A stretch of DNA of 64,000 bases. Origin: a virus. The notes under the pieces were generated by a model. The model saw nothing but the letters and a program-made list of their open reading frames with translations. It had not been told where the DNA came from and ran no database searches. The stretch is taken from positions 1-64,000 of IMG/VR virus record IMGVR_UViG_3300028654_000012; one strand, written 5' to 3'. The position numbers were made by a program, and so were the translations under genes. Below are positions 45,601 to 52,323 of this stretch, piece by piece. Positions within the stretch are counted from its first letter, which is position 1. Every line of letters begins with the position of its first letter.

Positions 45601-46590
45601 CTGGCTCTACCAGCAGGAGCTGCTGGAGGGGATTTATCTGGCTCGTATCCAAATCCGGCGGTAAAAGCTATTGATGGTGTTCTTATATCCGGAGTTCCTA
45701 TGGCCGGCCAAGTTCTAGTAGCTATAGATGGCACTGATGCTTCTTGGCAAGATATTGTATCCGGATCAGGTTCTGCCGGCTCCTTAACAGCGTGGACAGG
45801 ATCTTCTACCTTAGGGAATGCTTCGAGCTTTACAGTTTCAGGTAATGTAATCGCTACGGGGCAGTCGGTTGTTTACGGAGGAACTAATAACACCGTTTCA
45901 GATGCTATTAACGGGACAGGTTTAGGTATTTTTGCGGGCTATAATAATACTATCACTGGAGATATAGGTTCCGTAATTGCTGGGGGTAATAGTAATCAGA
46001 TTTTAGATGCGGGTAATCATAATAACGCAGCTAACTTCATAGGCGGAGGTACTAGTAATCTTATCGACGGAGATACGGGAGGAGGGGGAGGTCATAGTGC
46101 TATCCTCGGAGGTTACGGTAATCACATCGATGGAAACGCCGGCGGAGATGGTATAATTCTCGGGGGATCTACTAATCTCATCACGTGTGGCAATGGCGTA
46201 ATTATTAACGGTAGTAGTAATGTTGTATCAGGATTTAACTCTATTGCGGCAGGTCAGCAAGCTGTTGCGGCTAATAATTATGCATTCGTATGGGCAGACT
46301 CCACAGCATCTCCTTTTTCTTCAACGGCAGATAATCAATTCTCTATCCGCGCATCAGGCGGAATCTACTTAAAAGGCCCTGTATCTGTTGTTGATGGCAC
46401 TCAAGCTGTGGGATATGTTCTAACTTCAGATGCCTCAGGTAATGCTTCGTGGCAGGCGCCTAGTGCTCCTTCTCCGTTTCCTCTTCTAGCATCCGATCCA
46501 GGAAGCCCGACTACAGGTCAAACGTGGTTTAATACCACTGATAGCCAGTTCAAAGGTTATAACGGTACTTCTATCGTAATCTTAGGATAA
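42643..46590 (+). CDS. Giant fibre with seven-bladed propeller and YadA-like head
   Basis: 1315 residues. Short N-terminus (MEIIGNLIVDGTSLLDDGAI), Asn-rich beta shaft (NVNANNGINVVTSNNNVNLT), linker LTATDANHATWQTPSGG, propeller (~683-972) with seven cores (FDGTYIWTAN, YDGNNIWVTN, FDGTNVWVAN and others), then GGDLSGSYPNPAV, and at ~1076-1216 a left-handed roll like the YadA/Hia head (IFAGYNNTITG, VIAGGNSNQI, AILGGYGNHIDG, GFNSIAAGQQAVA). It ends in LTSDASGNASWQAPSAP and a short tip (FKGYNGTSIVILG). The mix of propeller and trimeric-adhesin head in one fibre is uncommon. Confidence 0.8.
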   Translation: MEIIGNLIVDGTSLLDDGAITTDGAGNITANSITAAVTGTSTTAINLQGGAIGEIPFQTATDATGFDSLFNWNDASHYLGIGTSTPGYGVDLYGNVGGAGTKGVFRAVGDGVNGFFRAEAYGVSSSGAITGGLSMRGARGSFAVPTAVQQNDIIGSVNYRGHDGTAFPGSPTVSIFANTSEIWTPTAHGTNLIMNWTPTGTITQTGQLVLNGSSSGGVVNNIALGLVQPGSPGVNLNFNRPSGNASLINNAVGGSLSLNAQTAGGIVNVNANNGINVVTSNNNVNLTAGNGVFIQSGNAGGTSGFNVNCSAANGGVNINSGTTGRVDISAGLSAGGQGITMHSGPGGFTVLAVGGGNVNLQPGGDINLTPTGNVGVNTSGTFNVNTANLNASNGTLRVISTSGPAFLELVAPGQPQWNVVVDNGNGHFFIQNNSTGAQIVSLDKNAPNNSINVDSAGTVHLATGLNVSPSAGSAVIELDGHPATWQLISQNASGAFSIRSVSGSANTVNIESGAPQNSLYIGASGVGIDTANVTRQLTVGGSGQILAGTESAGLLLLPGLIFAAGSGDINVVTDFGRVKLQDSTGGATAMYLTGGLLGLGTQTPGFKLDAVGDINTSTVYRVGGFPVMDGLGAYALKDSGGTVDVSAAAAPSTGQVLTATDANHATWQTPSGGAPPTGTVLGSFTVSDFTEALCFDGTYIWTANSFSGPGSVCKLLASTGALVATYTVGTRPTGVTYDGNNIWVTNVTDNTVSQIVIESGVVLGPYPVQTLPWESTFDGTYLWVVCEGGYLQKLAASGGSVGSVLQTISLPGVSPFAVCFDGTNVWVANSGGNTVTKVLAADGSIVGTYAVGASNCQPGAVLFDGTYIWTANYNDSTVGKILASTGAPANGAPFATGSANPFKMTYDGTYIWVLNQSDTHCDQILAETGEVVATFPTNAFTDGICFAGDSIWIGIYFGFNQVGKLADTVPPFHPNILPRAALLSAGLALPAGAAGGDLSGSYPNPAVKAIDGVLISGVPMAGQVLVAIDGTDASWQDIVSGSGSAGSLTAWTGSSTLGNASSFTVSGNVIATGQSVVYGGTNNTVSDAINGTGLGIFAGYNNTITGDIGSVIAGGNSNQILDAGNHNNAANFIGGGTSNLIDGDTGGGGGHSAILGGYGNHIDGNAGGDGIILGGSTNLITCGNGVIINGSSNVVSGFNSIAAGQQAVAANNYAFVWADSTASPFSSTADNQFSIRASGGIYLKGPVSVVDGTQAVGYVLTSDASGNASWQAPSAPSPFPLLASDPGSPTTGQTWFNTTDSQFKGYNGTSIVILG

Positions 46591-46593
46591 AAT

Positions 46594-47386
46594 ATGGGAA
46601 CAAAATATACGGTAGATAACAGCGGTGATTTAGCTCTCTCAGGTAACATAAGTATAGGCGGCCAATATCAGGTAGAAGGCGTTCAGCTTTCTAGTGAGGA
46701 TCTCTCCGACGGAGGTGCTCTTAATGCTTCTTCTGTAGGAGGCGTCACTTTATCAGGCACTCCTACTAGTGGACAAGTGTTGACGGCTACTAGCAGCACT
46801 ACTGCCGATTGAGAAACTCCCGCTGGTGGAGGTGGATCTCCCGGAGGCAGCTCAGGTAATATTCAATATAATAATTCAGGCTCCTTCGCAGGTAGTGGGG
46901 CAATGAATTTTGATGGCTCCAATATTTCTCTTACCGCGATAGGTACTGGCGGGGCTACTCTGGCAGGAGGTAATGGACATAATCTAGGAGTGGGAGGAAC
47001 TGTTACTATTAGTGGCGGTCCTACTAATGCAGGATCAGGAGGTTCCGTTAATATATCTGGAGGATCCTCTTTCTTCGCGGACGCGGTACCTGCAGGATCT
47101 ATCTCTCTAGTTGCAGGGAGTGCTGCTAACTTCGGGGACTGAGGGAAGTAATAGTTCTGTAGTTATATCAGCGGGAAGTCCTTCAGATATAACTCCTGCC
47201 TTAGAATTAGGTGTTGCTAATGGTGGACTGGAAACGCAAGGGCAGAGTCCTGTAAGTCCGTCTTACCCTACGACGGATGTAAATAATATTCTACTGGCTT
47301 ATCTGTTTACTCCAGGAAGCCCGTTACTGTCTAATACGACAGCTATTACTAATTCGGATATTAATAATAATGTACCTGGTAGATAA
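46594..47386 (+). pseudogene. Broken chimeric fibre gene
   Basis: It starts like the neighbouring fibres (ATG at 46594, 3 nt after the previous stop) and runs to the linker LTATSSTTAD, where the conserved Trp codon is TGA (46810-46812). The same frame then stays open to 47142 with fibre-like sequence (GNIQYNNSGSFAGSG; SGGPTNAGSGGSVNISGG). Near 47129 the homology switches, out of frame, to the end of a GTS module (LTSGTEGSNSSVVI ... LGVANGGLETQG) and a short tail to the TAA at 47386. An in-frame stop plus a frame-breaking junction indicate a decayed recombination product. A short truncated protein from 46594 could still be made. Confidence 0.75.
47129..47242 (+). repeat. GTS module relic H
   Basis: Only the last third of the module remains (TSGTEGSNSSVVI to GGLETQG), joined out of frame to fibre sequence. 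Marks a recombination junction. Confidence 0.75.
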
Positions 47387-47409
47387 ATTAATTTAAGAGG
47401 AAATTCAAA

Positions 47410-47880
47410 ATGAAAATCAGATATGATGGAAGTGGGAACATCAACGCGGCGTGTGTAAATGCTTCTAATTTAGGGGGCTCTACAGTTGTTACGGTTCCTG
47501 ACAATGCAGCCCTTTTAGCTAACCCTTGGAAATATAAATGGAATGTTTCAACCAGCTCTTTAATTCTTAGAGAAGCTGTGGTTCTTACAACAACTGCGCC
47601 TTTGGTTGACGGAATTCCTACGGCGGCTGCAGATGGTTCAACAACTATTGTAGTTACCGTTAAAGCTTATACTCCTTCAGGGACGCTAGATACTTCTGCA
47701 ACCTTTCCGGTTGTTGTAAACGACGTTAACGCGCGGCCTCCTGTAGCTCCCGTGGCATCGGTCACATTGGTTGCAGGTGTTGCTACCTTTTCTCTTACTT
47801 CAGCTTCTGCTAAAAGAATGATTTTGGCGGCCAGCTCTCCCAACGTGTTTAGCGGATCTCTTACAGCCGTCTTCGCTTAA
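47410..47880 (+). CDS. Small Ig-like/Big-type virion protein
   Basis: 156 residues with ribosome site AGAGGAAA. N-terminal ~50 residues (MKIRYDGSGNINAACVNASN) form a small domain; residues ~60-156 resemble a bacterial Ig-like (Big) domain (TAAADGSTTIVVTVKAYTPS, VASVTLVAGVATFSLTSASA). It closes the fibre block. Likely a decoration or fibre-associated protein; not confirmed. Confidence 0.55.
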   Translation: MKIRYDGSGNINAACVNASNLGGSTVVTVPDNAALLANPWKYKWNVSTSSLILREAVVLTTTAPLVDGIPTAAADGSTTIVVTVKAYTPSGTLDTSATFPVVVNDVNARPPVAPVASVTLVAGVATFSLTSASAKRMILAASSPNVFSGSLTAVFA

Positions 47881-47895
47881 TAATTAGTCTCAGGG

Positions 47896-47932
47896 TTATA
47901 TCTAAAGTGTATTAATTATACTGGAGATATAA
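47896..47932 (+). promoter_or_regulatory. Hairpin covering the ribosome site of the spanin-like gene
   Basis: Outer stem TTATATCT (47896-47903) with AGATATAA (47925-47932); a 2x2 internal loop AA/GG; inner stem AGTGTA (47906-47911) with TATACT (47917-47922), one G-U pair, and a 5 nt loop. The GGAG ribosome site (47923-47926) for the ATG at 47936 lies in the internal loop and outer stem, so folding would limit translation. Confidence 0.6.
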
Positions 47933-47935
47933 TCT

Positions 47936-48667
47936 ATGCAAACAATAGTTGAGAGATGGACAAAGATATTAGGTGCTATAGCCTTAGTTGCTTTACTTAT
48001 TACTAGTGCTGTTTATATACACTTATATAATCTAGAAAAGCAAACAAGAGAGACACAGGAGGAGGCCGCTAAGGGCTTGCCTCCGGATGTTTTGGCCAAA
48101 TACATCTTAAAAAACAGAGAGCTTCTTTCGATGGTTAAGGACGCTCAAGGTAAGACGGTTGTCAAGACGGTTTATGTTCCTGATGAAGCTCAAGTAACAA
48201 TCGTCACTAAAGAAAAGGCTGATCTTCAGGGTAAATATGATTCTTTAATGTCTCAATTGTTAGCGGCTAAGACTCCTCAAGATATAGCCGCTATCCAGAC
48301 CAAGCTTAAAGGTGTGGTTGATCAGATAAATCAACCCGATACAGTCACCGTTAAGACTTGGGGTTTAACGTCAAGATTCGGATATGGATTAGTAATCTCA
48401 CCCTCAGTTAAAACGACAATTCCTTACAATGGGGGGTCTTTAAATCTACCTGTAACTCCATCATTAGATTGGAAGTGGGGTTATGCAGGAAGATACTCGG
48501 GTATTTTACAGATTAATCCGGTATTCGTGGGGCCTGGGCTTACTCGTCATATAGACGATTTCACGCCTTCGTTTCTTCACATGAACAACTTAGAGCTCGG
48601 CGTCGTTGGTGGCGTAGGTTGGACTGGTGGAAAATACATAGGACTTGATTTGAGAAATAACTTCTAA
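47936..48667 (+). CDS. Spanin-like envelope protein
   Basis: 243 residues. N-terminal membrane anchor (~10-31, ILGAIALVALLITSAVYIHL), then a charged periplasmic helix (to ~125, KEKADLQGKYDSLMSQLLAA), then a beta-rich domain (~140-243) ending in LDLRNNF with a C-terminal Phe, as in outer-membrane barrel signals. Located just before the holin. The layout (inner-membrane anchor, coiled coil, outer-membrane-seeking end) suits a disruptor spanning both membranes, but no lipobox is present and no spanin family was matched. The beta part could also be an independent enzyme or binding domain. Confidence 0.5.
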   Translation: MQTIVERWTKILGAIALVALLITSAVYIHLYNLEKQTRETQEEAAKGLPPDVLAKYILKNRELLSMVKDAQGKTVVKTVYVPDEAQVTIVTKEKADLQGKYDSLMSQLLAAKTPQDIAAIQTKLKGVVDQINQPDTVTVKTWGLTSRFGYGLVISPSVKTTIPYNGGSLNLPVTPSLDWKWGYAGRYSGILQINPVFVGPGLTRHIDDFTPSFLHMNNLELGVVGGVGWTGGKYIGLDLRNNF

Positions 48668-48687
48668 ATTATGTTTGAGATAATCGC

Positions 48688-49125
48688 ATGTCTAATTTGT
48701 TCAAGGCGTGGCTTAATCCGACCTTTGAAGTAGTTTCATCCACATCGGCATTAACTAAAGTAGGCGTAGCAACAGCTTCGTTTATTTTCGCATCTGTTCT
48801 TAAGGCTCTCACTCCGTCAGTGATAGGCACTATTTTTCTGCTTGTCTTAATAGATACTATTACTGGCTTGATGGTCGCGGTCAAAAAGAAAAAGGTCTCT
48901 TCGAAGAAGTGGTATAAGTCTTTAATAAAGCTAAGTAATTATTCGGCTTTAATTATAGTAGGCGGTCTTGCAGGAGATATTTCTCTCTTAGCCTGGCTAT
49001 CTAGTACTTTCCTACTATTAATTGTTATTACTGAATTAATAAGTATATTAGAAAATATATCTATTGTTCAACCTGAGCTTATACCAGGCAATATAATTAA
49101 GGTGCTCCATCTACTGAAGGACTAA
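48688..49125 (+). CDS. Holin, Phage_holin_4 type
   Basis: 145 residues with three hydrophobic segments (~28-60, ~80-110). Family phrases: IFLLVLIDTITGLMVAVKKK, VSSKKWYKSLIKLSNYSALI, VITELISILENIS. These match the phage holin family PF05105, which forms inner-membrane pores at lysis. It is coupled by TAATG to the next gene. No classical endolysin gene is next to it. Confidence 0.85.
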   Translation: MSNLFKAWLNPTFEVVSSTSALTKVGVATASFIFASVLKALTPSVIGTIFLLVLIDTITGLMVAVKKKKVSSKKWYKSLIKLSNYSALIIVGGLAGDISLLAWLSSTFLLLIVITELISILENISIVQPELIPGNIIKVLHLLKD

Positions 49126-49409
49126 TGGGTATCATACCTATTTACTTTAATCGTGACCTAGGAGTAGCCTGTCCCCACCTAATCGATGTGCGCCCTCCTA
49201 CTCAGCTGGTAGCCCAGCTCGAGATTAAAGTGATTCTGAAATATGCCCCTTATCTTACTAAGAGTAACTTAGGGTATATACCAGCGGAGGTTTATCCCGG
49301 CCTCCAACTACTAACACTGTTACATGGTACTTCTGAATATCTAAAGATTTGTGACCCCTGTGTGGACGTTATGGCTTACGCCAGGTCTCGAATCTATCAT
49401 ATGTTTTAA
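49125..49409 (+). CDS. Small protein coupled to the holin
   Basis: 94 residues, starting inside the holin stop (TAATG). Contains LGVACPHLIDVRPPTQLVAQ and YLKICDPCVDVMAYARSRIY; four cysteines. It does not look membrane-bound. Family not recognised; could be a holin regulator or an unrelated early product. Confidence 0.5.
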   Translation: MGIIPIYFNRDLGVACPHLIDVRPPTQLVAQLEIKVILKYAPYLTKSNLGYIPAEVYPGLQLLTLLHGTSEYLKICDPCVDVMAYARSRIYHMF

Positions 49410-49412
49410 TTT

Positions 49413-49442
49413 GTACCACTATCGGGGGATGGTACATCCCCT
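49413..49442 (+). terminator. Two mutually exclusive small hairpins after the lysis genes
   Basis: Hairpin 1: GTACCA (49413-49418) with TGGTAC (49430-49435). Hairpin 2: GGGGAT (49425-49430) with ATCCCC (49436-49441). They share TGGTAC and cannot form together. Hairpin 2 is GC-rich but is followed only by TCGTTTAT, so termination is possible, not certain. Confidence 0.5.
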
Positions 49443-49489
49443 CGTTTATAATGGAATAATTACTTTAGTAATTATGGAATTATAAACGA
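49442..49489 (+). repeat. 48 nt near-perfect palindrome
   Basis: TCGTTTATAAT (49442-49452) pairs with ATTATAAACGA (49479-49489), GGA faces GGA as a 3x3 internal loop, and ATAATTAC (49456-49463) pairs with GTAATTAT (49468-49475) around a 4 nt loop. AT-rich; no T-run follows. It lies at the junction of lysis and early genes. Confidence 0.85.
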
Positions 49490-49931
49490 TATCTATACTA
49501 CTATCTAGATCTAGATCTATATCATGATAGCTATCTAGATACAACAACAACAGCTATATACGTGAATATATTATATTTATATATAATCATATATCAGTAT
49601 ATGTATAATTATATAGATATGTATATAGATCATATAACAACAGCTATAGCTATATATCATTCGGACCGTGGTATCATAGACAACTCCGCAGTAAAGACAA
49701 TCCCTCCAAACGCGCAAGCAACACCTCCTTTAAATAGCGCTAATCCTTTCAAAACCCCTCCTTACTTGTTCAGCAACTTCATTTCTGCCCCTTTGTATAA
49801 GAAGTGCTTCTAAATCTAATGTAGCTCATTTAAAACGCTTATCACCTCTTGTCGTCAATTCCGGTAATGTTTAATCGGAGATTTTGTAGAATTAGGTGAG
49901 CAGTAAACTTGATTTAGTAAGGAGCATTAAC
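49490..49931 (+). other. AT-rich non-coding junction with direct repeats
   Basis: About 440 nt without a convincing + strand gene. CTATCTAGAT occurs at 49501-49510 and 49531-49540; AACAACAGCTATA occurs at 49546-49558 and 49636-49648. 49490-49660 is almost pure AT with many TATA steps. A frame at 49562-49813 (83 codons) has low-complexity composition and no ribosome site and is not called. This gap separates late from early/middle genes, so it is a candidate for an origin or a promoter cluster. No tRNA was seen. Confidence 0.6.
49657..49752 (-). CDS. Possible 31-residue minus-strand peptide
   Basis: On the - strand a TTG at 49752 is preceded closely by a strong ribosome site (AAGGAGG at 49757-49763), and the frame runs 31 codons to a TGA. 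The product would be Gly/Ala-rich and hydrophobic (ALFKGGVACAFGGIVFTAEL). Two shorter - strand frames lie just upstream (49779-49829, 16 codons; 49762-49782, 6 codons), coupled by ATGA. It would be the only minus-strand gene in the window, so this may be chance. Confidence 0.3.
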   Translation of the reverse strand: MKGLALFKGGVACAFGGIVFTAELSMIPRSE

Positions 49932-50189
49932 ATGACGCAGACAGGTACAGTTAAGTGGTTTGACCCTAAGAAGGGTTATGGATTTATCGTTGCAGATGGA
50001 GTAGGGGACGTATTCGTCCATTACTCTGACATCGAGCAGGTTAAGGGGTTTCGCAGCCTACGGGAAGGCCAGCTCGTAAGCTTTACCCTAATCAGTTCTG
50101 ACAAGGGGCACAAGGCCTCTAATGTCGTACGGGTAGATGCCGGGGTGCCTACCACAGCGACACAGAAAGAGACGGTTTCAGTAGCCTAA
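49932..50189 (+). CDS. Cold-shock domain protein
   Basis: 85 residues from the ATG at 49932, chosen because AAGGAG lies just upstream; an earlier in-frame start lacks a ribosome site. Complete CspA-type domain: GTVKWFDPKKGYGFIVADG (RNP1) and DVFVHYSDIE (RNP2), followed by QLVSFTLISSDKGHKASNVV. It binds single-stranded RNA or DNA and may act as an RNA chaperone or antiterminator. It is the first gene after the non-coding junction. Stop overlaps the next start (TAATG). Confidence 0.92.
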   Translation: MTQTGTVKWFDPKKGYGFIVADGVGDVFVHYSDIEQVKGFRSLREGQLVSFTLISSDKGHKASNVVRVDAGVPTTATQKETVSVA

Positions 50190-50596
50190 TGAAAAAGTCT
50201 CCTCAAGACCTAGAGCTCTTAAAAAAGCTTTCAGAAAGAAAAGCGCCAACCGTCGCTTTTGATCTTGATGGGACTCTGGCCGAATTCTCTAACTGGAACG
50301 GATACGCTTCCATAGGAGACCCTGTACCGCGTATAGCCCAGCTCGCTCGGAAGTTTAAGAAAGAGGGGGCCTTCATAGTGATTCACACCTGTAGAATAAC
50401 CACTGCAGACAATAAAGTATATATAGACTCTGTAAACACGGTGAGCCAGTGGTTGAAGACAAATAGAATTCCCTATGATGAAATCTGGCTTGGAACAGGC
50501 AAGCCTCACGCTGATTATTACGTTGATGACAGAGCGGTTAACGCTACCTGTGATCACTGTATTAATAAGATGACTTCTGCGCTTCTCCACTCTTAA
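50189..50596 (+). CDS. HAD-family phosphatase
   Basis: 135 residues. Motif I is VAFDLDGTLAEF with both catalytic aspartates; motif II is the Thr/Ser in IVIHTCR; the C-terminal motif is ADYYVDDRAVN. This is a small cap-less HAD hydrolase, as found in several phages, possibly a nucleotidase or polynucleotide phosphatase. Substrate cannot be told from the sequence. Coupled to both neighbours by TAATG. Confidence 0.8.
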   Translation: MKKSPQDLELLKKLSERKAPTVAFDLDGTLAEFSNWNGYASIGDPVPRIAQLARKFKKEGAFIVIHTCRITTADNKVYIDSVNTVSQWLKTNRIPYDEIWLGTGKPHADYYVDDRAVNATCDHCINKMTSALLHS

Positions 50597-50784
50597 TGGA
50601 CGAAGCTACTAAACCCTGGAGTCCCTTAGAATTTGTTGAGAGAATAGCTCCACCAGATGCCGATGAAGCTTGGTTTAGACAAGCTTTGATGTGGGCAGAC
50701 TTGTGGTCTTGTAGTCTCAAGAAATATACTGCGAAGCAACTCCAGAATGAAAATAAGCCTAACCAAGACGGACCGACTATCTAA
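50596..50784 (+). CDS. Small acidic protein
   Basis: 62 residues (PWSPLEFVERIAPPDADEAW), no recognised domain. It overlaps the helicase gene by 38 nt, so translation of the two is linked. Function unknown. Confidence 0.5.
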   Translation: MDEATKPWSPLEFVERIAPPDADEAWFRQALMWADLWSCSLKKYTAKQLQNENKPNQDGPTI

Positions 50785-52288
50785 AGAAGCTTTAGAATGT
50801 CTCTGCGCCGAGAATATCCCCTATTCCGGAACTGCTACGGTTAGTAACGTATTAACCCAAATCACAGGAAATTTACCTACCTGCTTCTGGGCAGACCTAT
50901 CCCACAGAATGTCTTATGAAGTACCTGGAGCGAATTTTTCTGCTCATTTTCAGAACGGCTACTGGGACGGCCGAAAGAAACTCTTTAACAAGAGACTATT
51001 AGTTTTACCAACGGGCCTAATTACTATTCTTCGAGAAACTTGCAAAGACCATTTCGTGTCTTTAACGATTAAAGATATACGTATCAAGCCCGCCCTAGGA
51101 AATCCCATACCTCTACATGGATTAGCTTTAAGAGACTATCAACTAGCAGGAGTTACAGCCGCCCTATCTAAACAGAGAGGGATGATTCATTTCCCTACAG
51201 GCGCAGGCAAGACAGAGATGATTGCCGATCTCATTAGCAAAACAAATCTACCTACCCTTGTTTTAATTCACAAGCAGGATATTTTTCATCAACTAACAGA
51301 AAGGCTCCACAACCGCCTAGGAGTTCCTATTGGCAAAATAGGCTGTGGAGTTGTATACCCCCAAAACATAACTGTAGCAATGATCCAAACCGTTTTCAGA
51401 GCCTACGGCGGAGATCTAAAGAAAGTAAAGGACGTAGACAAGGATGACACCATCATTCCTAAGCCTGAGATTATCAGACAGTGTATCGAAAGAGCGGAGT
51501 GTGTTATCATCGATGAGGCTCACCACACGAGTGCTGATATCTTTTCAGAAGTACTACCTAGATGTACTAAAGCTTTTTATAGATGGGGATTTTCTGCAAC
51601 GCCTTTTAGAGAAGATGGAGCTGATCTATTACTAGATGCTCACACAGGCCCTGTATGCACCAAGATATCTGCCTCTGAACTTATTAAAAAAGGCTACCTC
51701 GCCAAGCCCGATTTTTATCTATTAAACTTTAATCACGGCAAACCTCCTGCAACACCTTACGCAGGCTTTTATACCCAACAGATTGTAAACAATCTATCAC
51801 GTAATAAACTAATTGTTCAAGCTACCTTAAAAGCAGTAGCCTCTGGAAAGACATGCTTAATAGCTGTTACCAGAGTAGAGCACGGAGAAGTGTTAGAGGC
51901 TATGCTGGATGAGGTCCTCCCAGGGAGAGTAAAATTTGCCAGTGGTAAAAGAGACTCTGATGAACGTAAGAAAATTTTATCAGATCTGGATGCTCGAAAG
52001 CTAGATGTAGTTATTTCTACTTCCGTATTTGGTGAAGGGGTAGACTGCCCCAGCCTTAACGTATTAATTAATACTAAAGCGGGCCAATCCGGGGTAGATT
52101 CTCTACAGTTAGCTGGAAGAGCTCTTCGAGTAACCCCTACAAAGAAAACAGCTACCATCATAGACATCTACGATGACCAGTGCAAATTTTTCGGCAAACA
52201 CTCCAAGAGACGTTTCGAAGTATATCAGTCTGAACCCGAGTTCCAACTCAAGAAAACAAATTCTGTCGATGATATTACGTTCAATTAA
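50747..52288 (+). CDS. SF2 helicase, UvsW-like
   Basis: 513 residues. Motif I FPTGAGKTEM (~residue 147), motif II IIDEAHH, motif III FSATPFRED, motif VI QLAGRALRVT. N-terminal ~120 residues resemble the UvsW DNA-binding part (SAHFQNGYWDGRKKLF). UvsW-type enzymes remodel recombination intermediates and stalled forks in phages that replicate by recombination. The start at 50747 overlaps the previous gene. Confidence 0.85.
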   Translation: MKISLTKTDRLSKEALECLCAENIPYSGTATVSNVLTQITGNLPTCFWADLSHRMSYEVPGANFSAHFQNGYWDGRKKLFNKRLLVLPTGLITILRETCKDHFVSLTIKDIRIKPALGNPIPLHGLALRDYQLAGVTAALSKQRGMIHFPTGAGKTEMIADLISKTNLPTLVLIHKQDIFHQLTERLHNRLGVPIGKIGCGVVYPQNITVAMIQTVFRAYGGDLKKVKDVDKDDTIIPKPEIIRQCIERAECVIIDEAHHTSADIFSEVLPRCTKAFYRWGFSATPFREDGADLLLDAHTGPVCTKISASELIKKGYLAKPDFYLLNFNHGKPPATPYAGFYTQQIVNNLSRNKLIVQATLKAVASGKTCLIAVTRVEHGEVLEAMLDEVLPGRVKFASGKRDSDERKKILSDLDARKLDVVISTSVFGEGVDCPSLNVLINTKAGQSGVDSLQLAGRALRVTPTKKTATIIDIYDDQCKFFGKHSKRRFEVYQSEPEFQLKKTNSVDDITFN

Positions 52289-52323
52289 CGAAACGATTTG
52301 TCGGATTTGTTGTAATATGTAAT

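Noticed and set aside
39141-46590. Diversity-generating retroelement acting on fibre genes
   Set aside because: Repeated fibre segments exist, but no reverse transcriptase or template repeat with adenine-specific differences was seen in the window.
46810-46812. TGA read as tryptophan (alternative code)
   Set aside because: The TGA falls exactly on a conserved Trp, but all other genes use TGG for Trp and stay intact with TGA as stop; the next TGA at 47140 is not at a Trp site. A decayed gene explains it better.
49501-49660. CRISPR-like array or iteron cluster
   Set aside because: Only two copies of each repeat with unequal context; not regular enough for either.
49562-49813. 83-codon + strand frame in the AT-rich junction
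   Set aside because: Low-complexity Tyr/Ile composition from TATA repeats, no ribosome site, and the second half shows complement-of-ribosome-site patterns.
49490-49931. tRNA genes in the largest non-coding gap
   Set aside because: No GTTCRAATC-type T-arm or cloverleaf stems were found on either strand.
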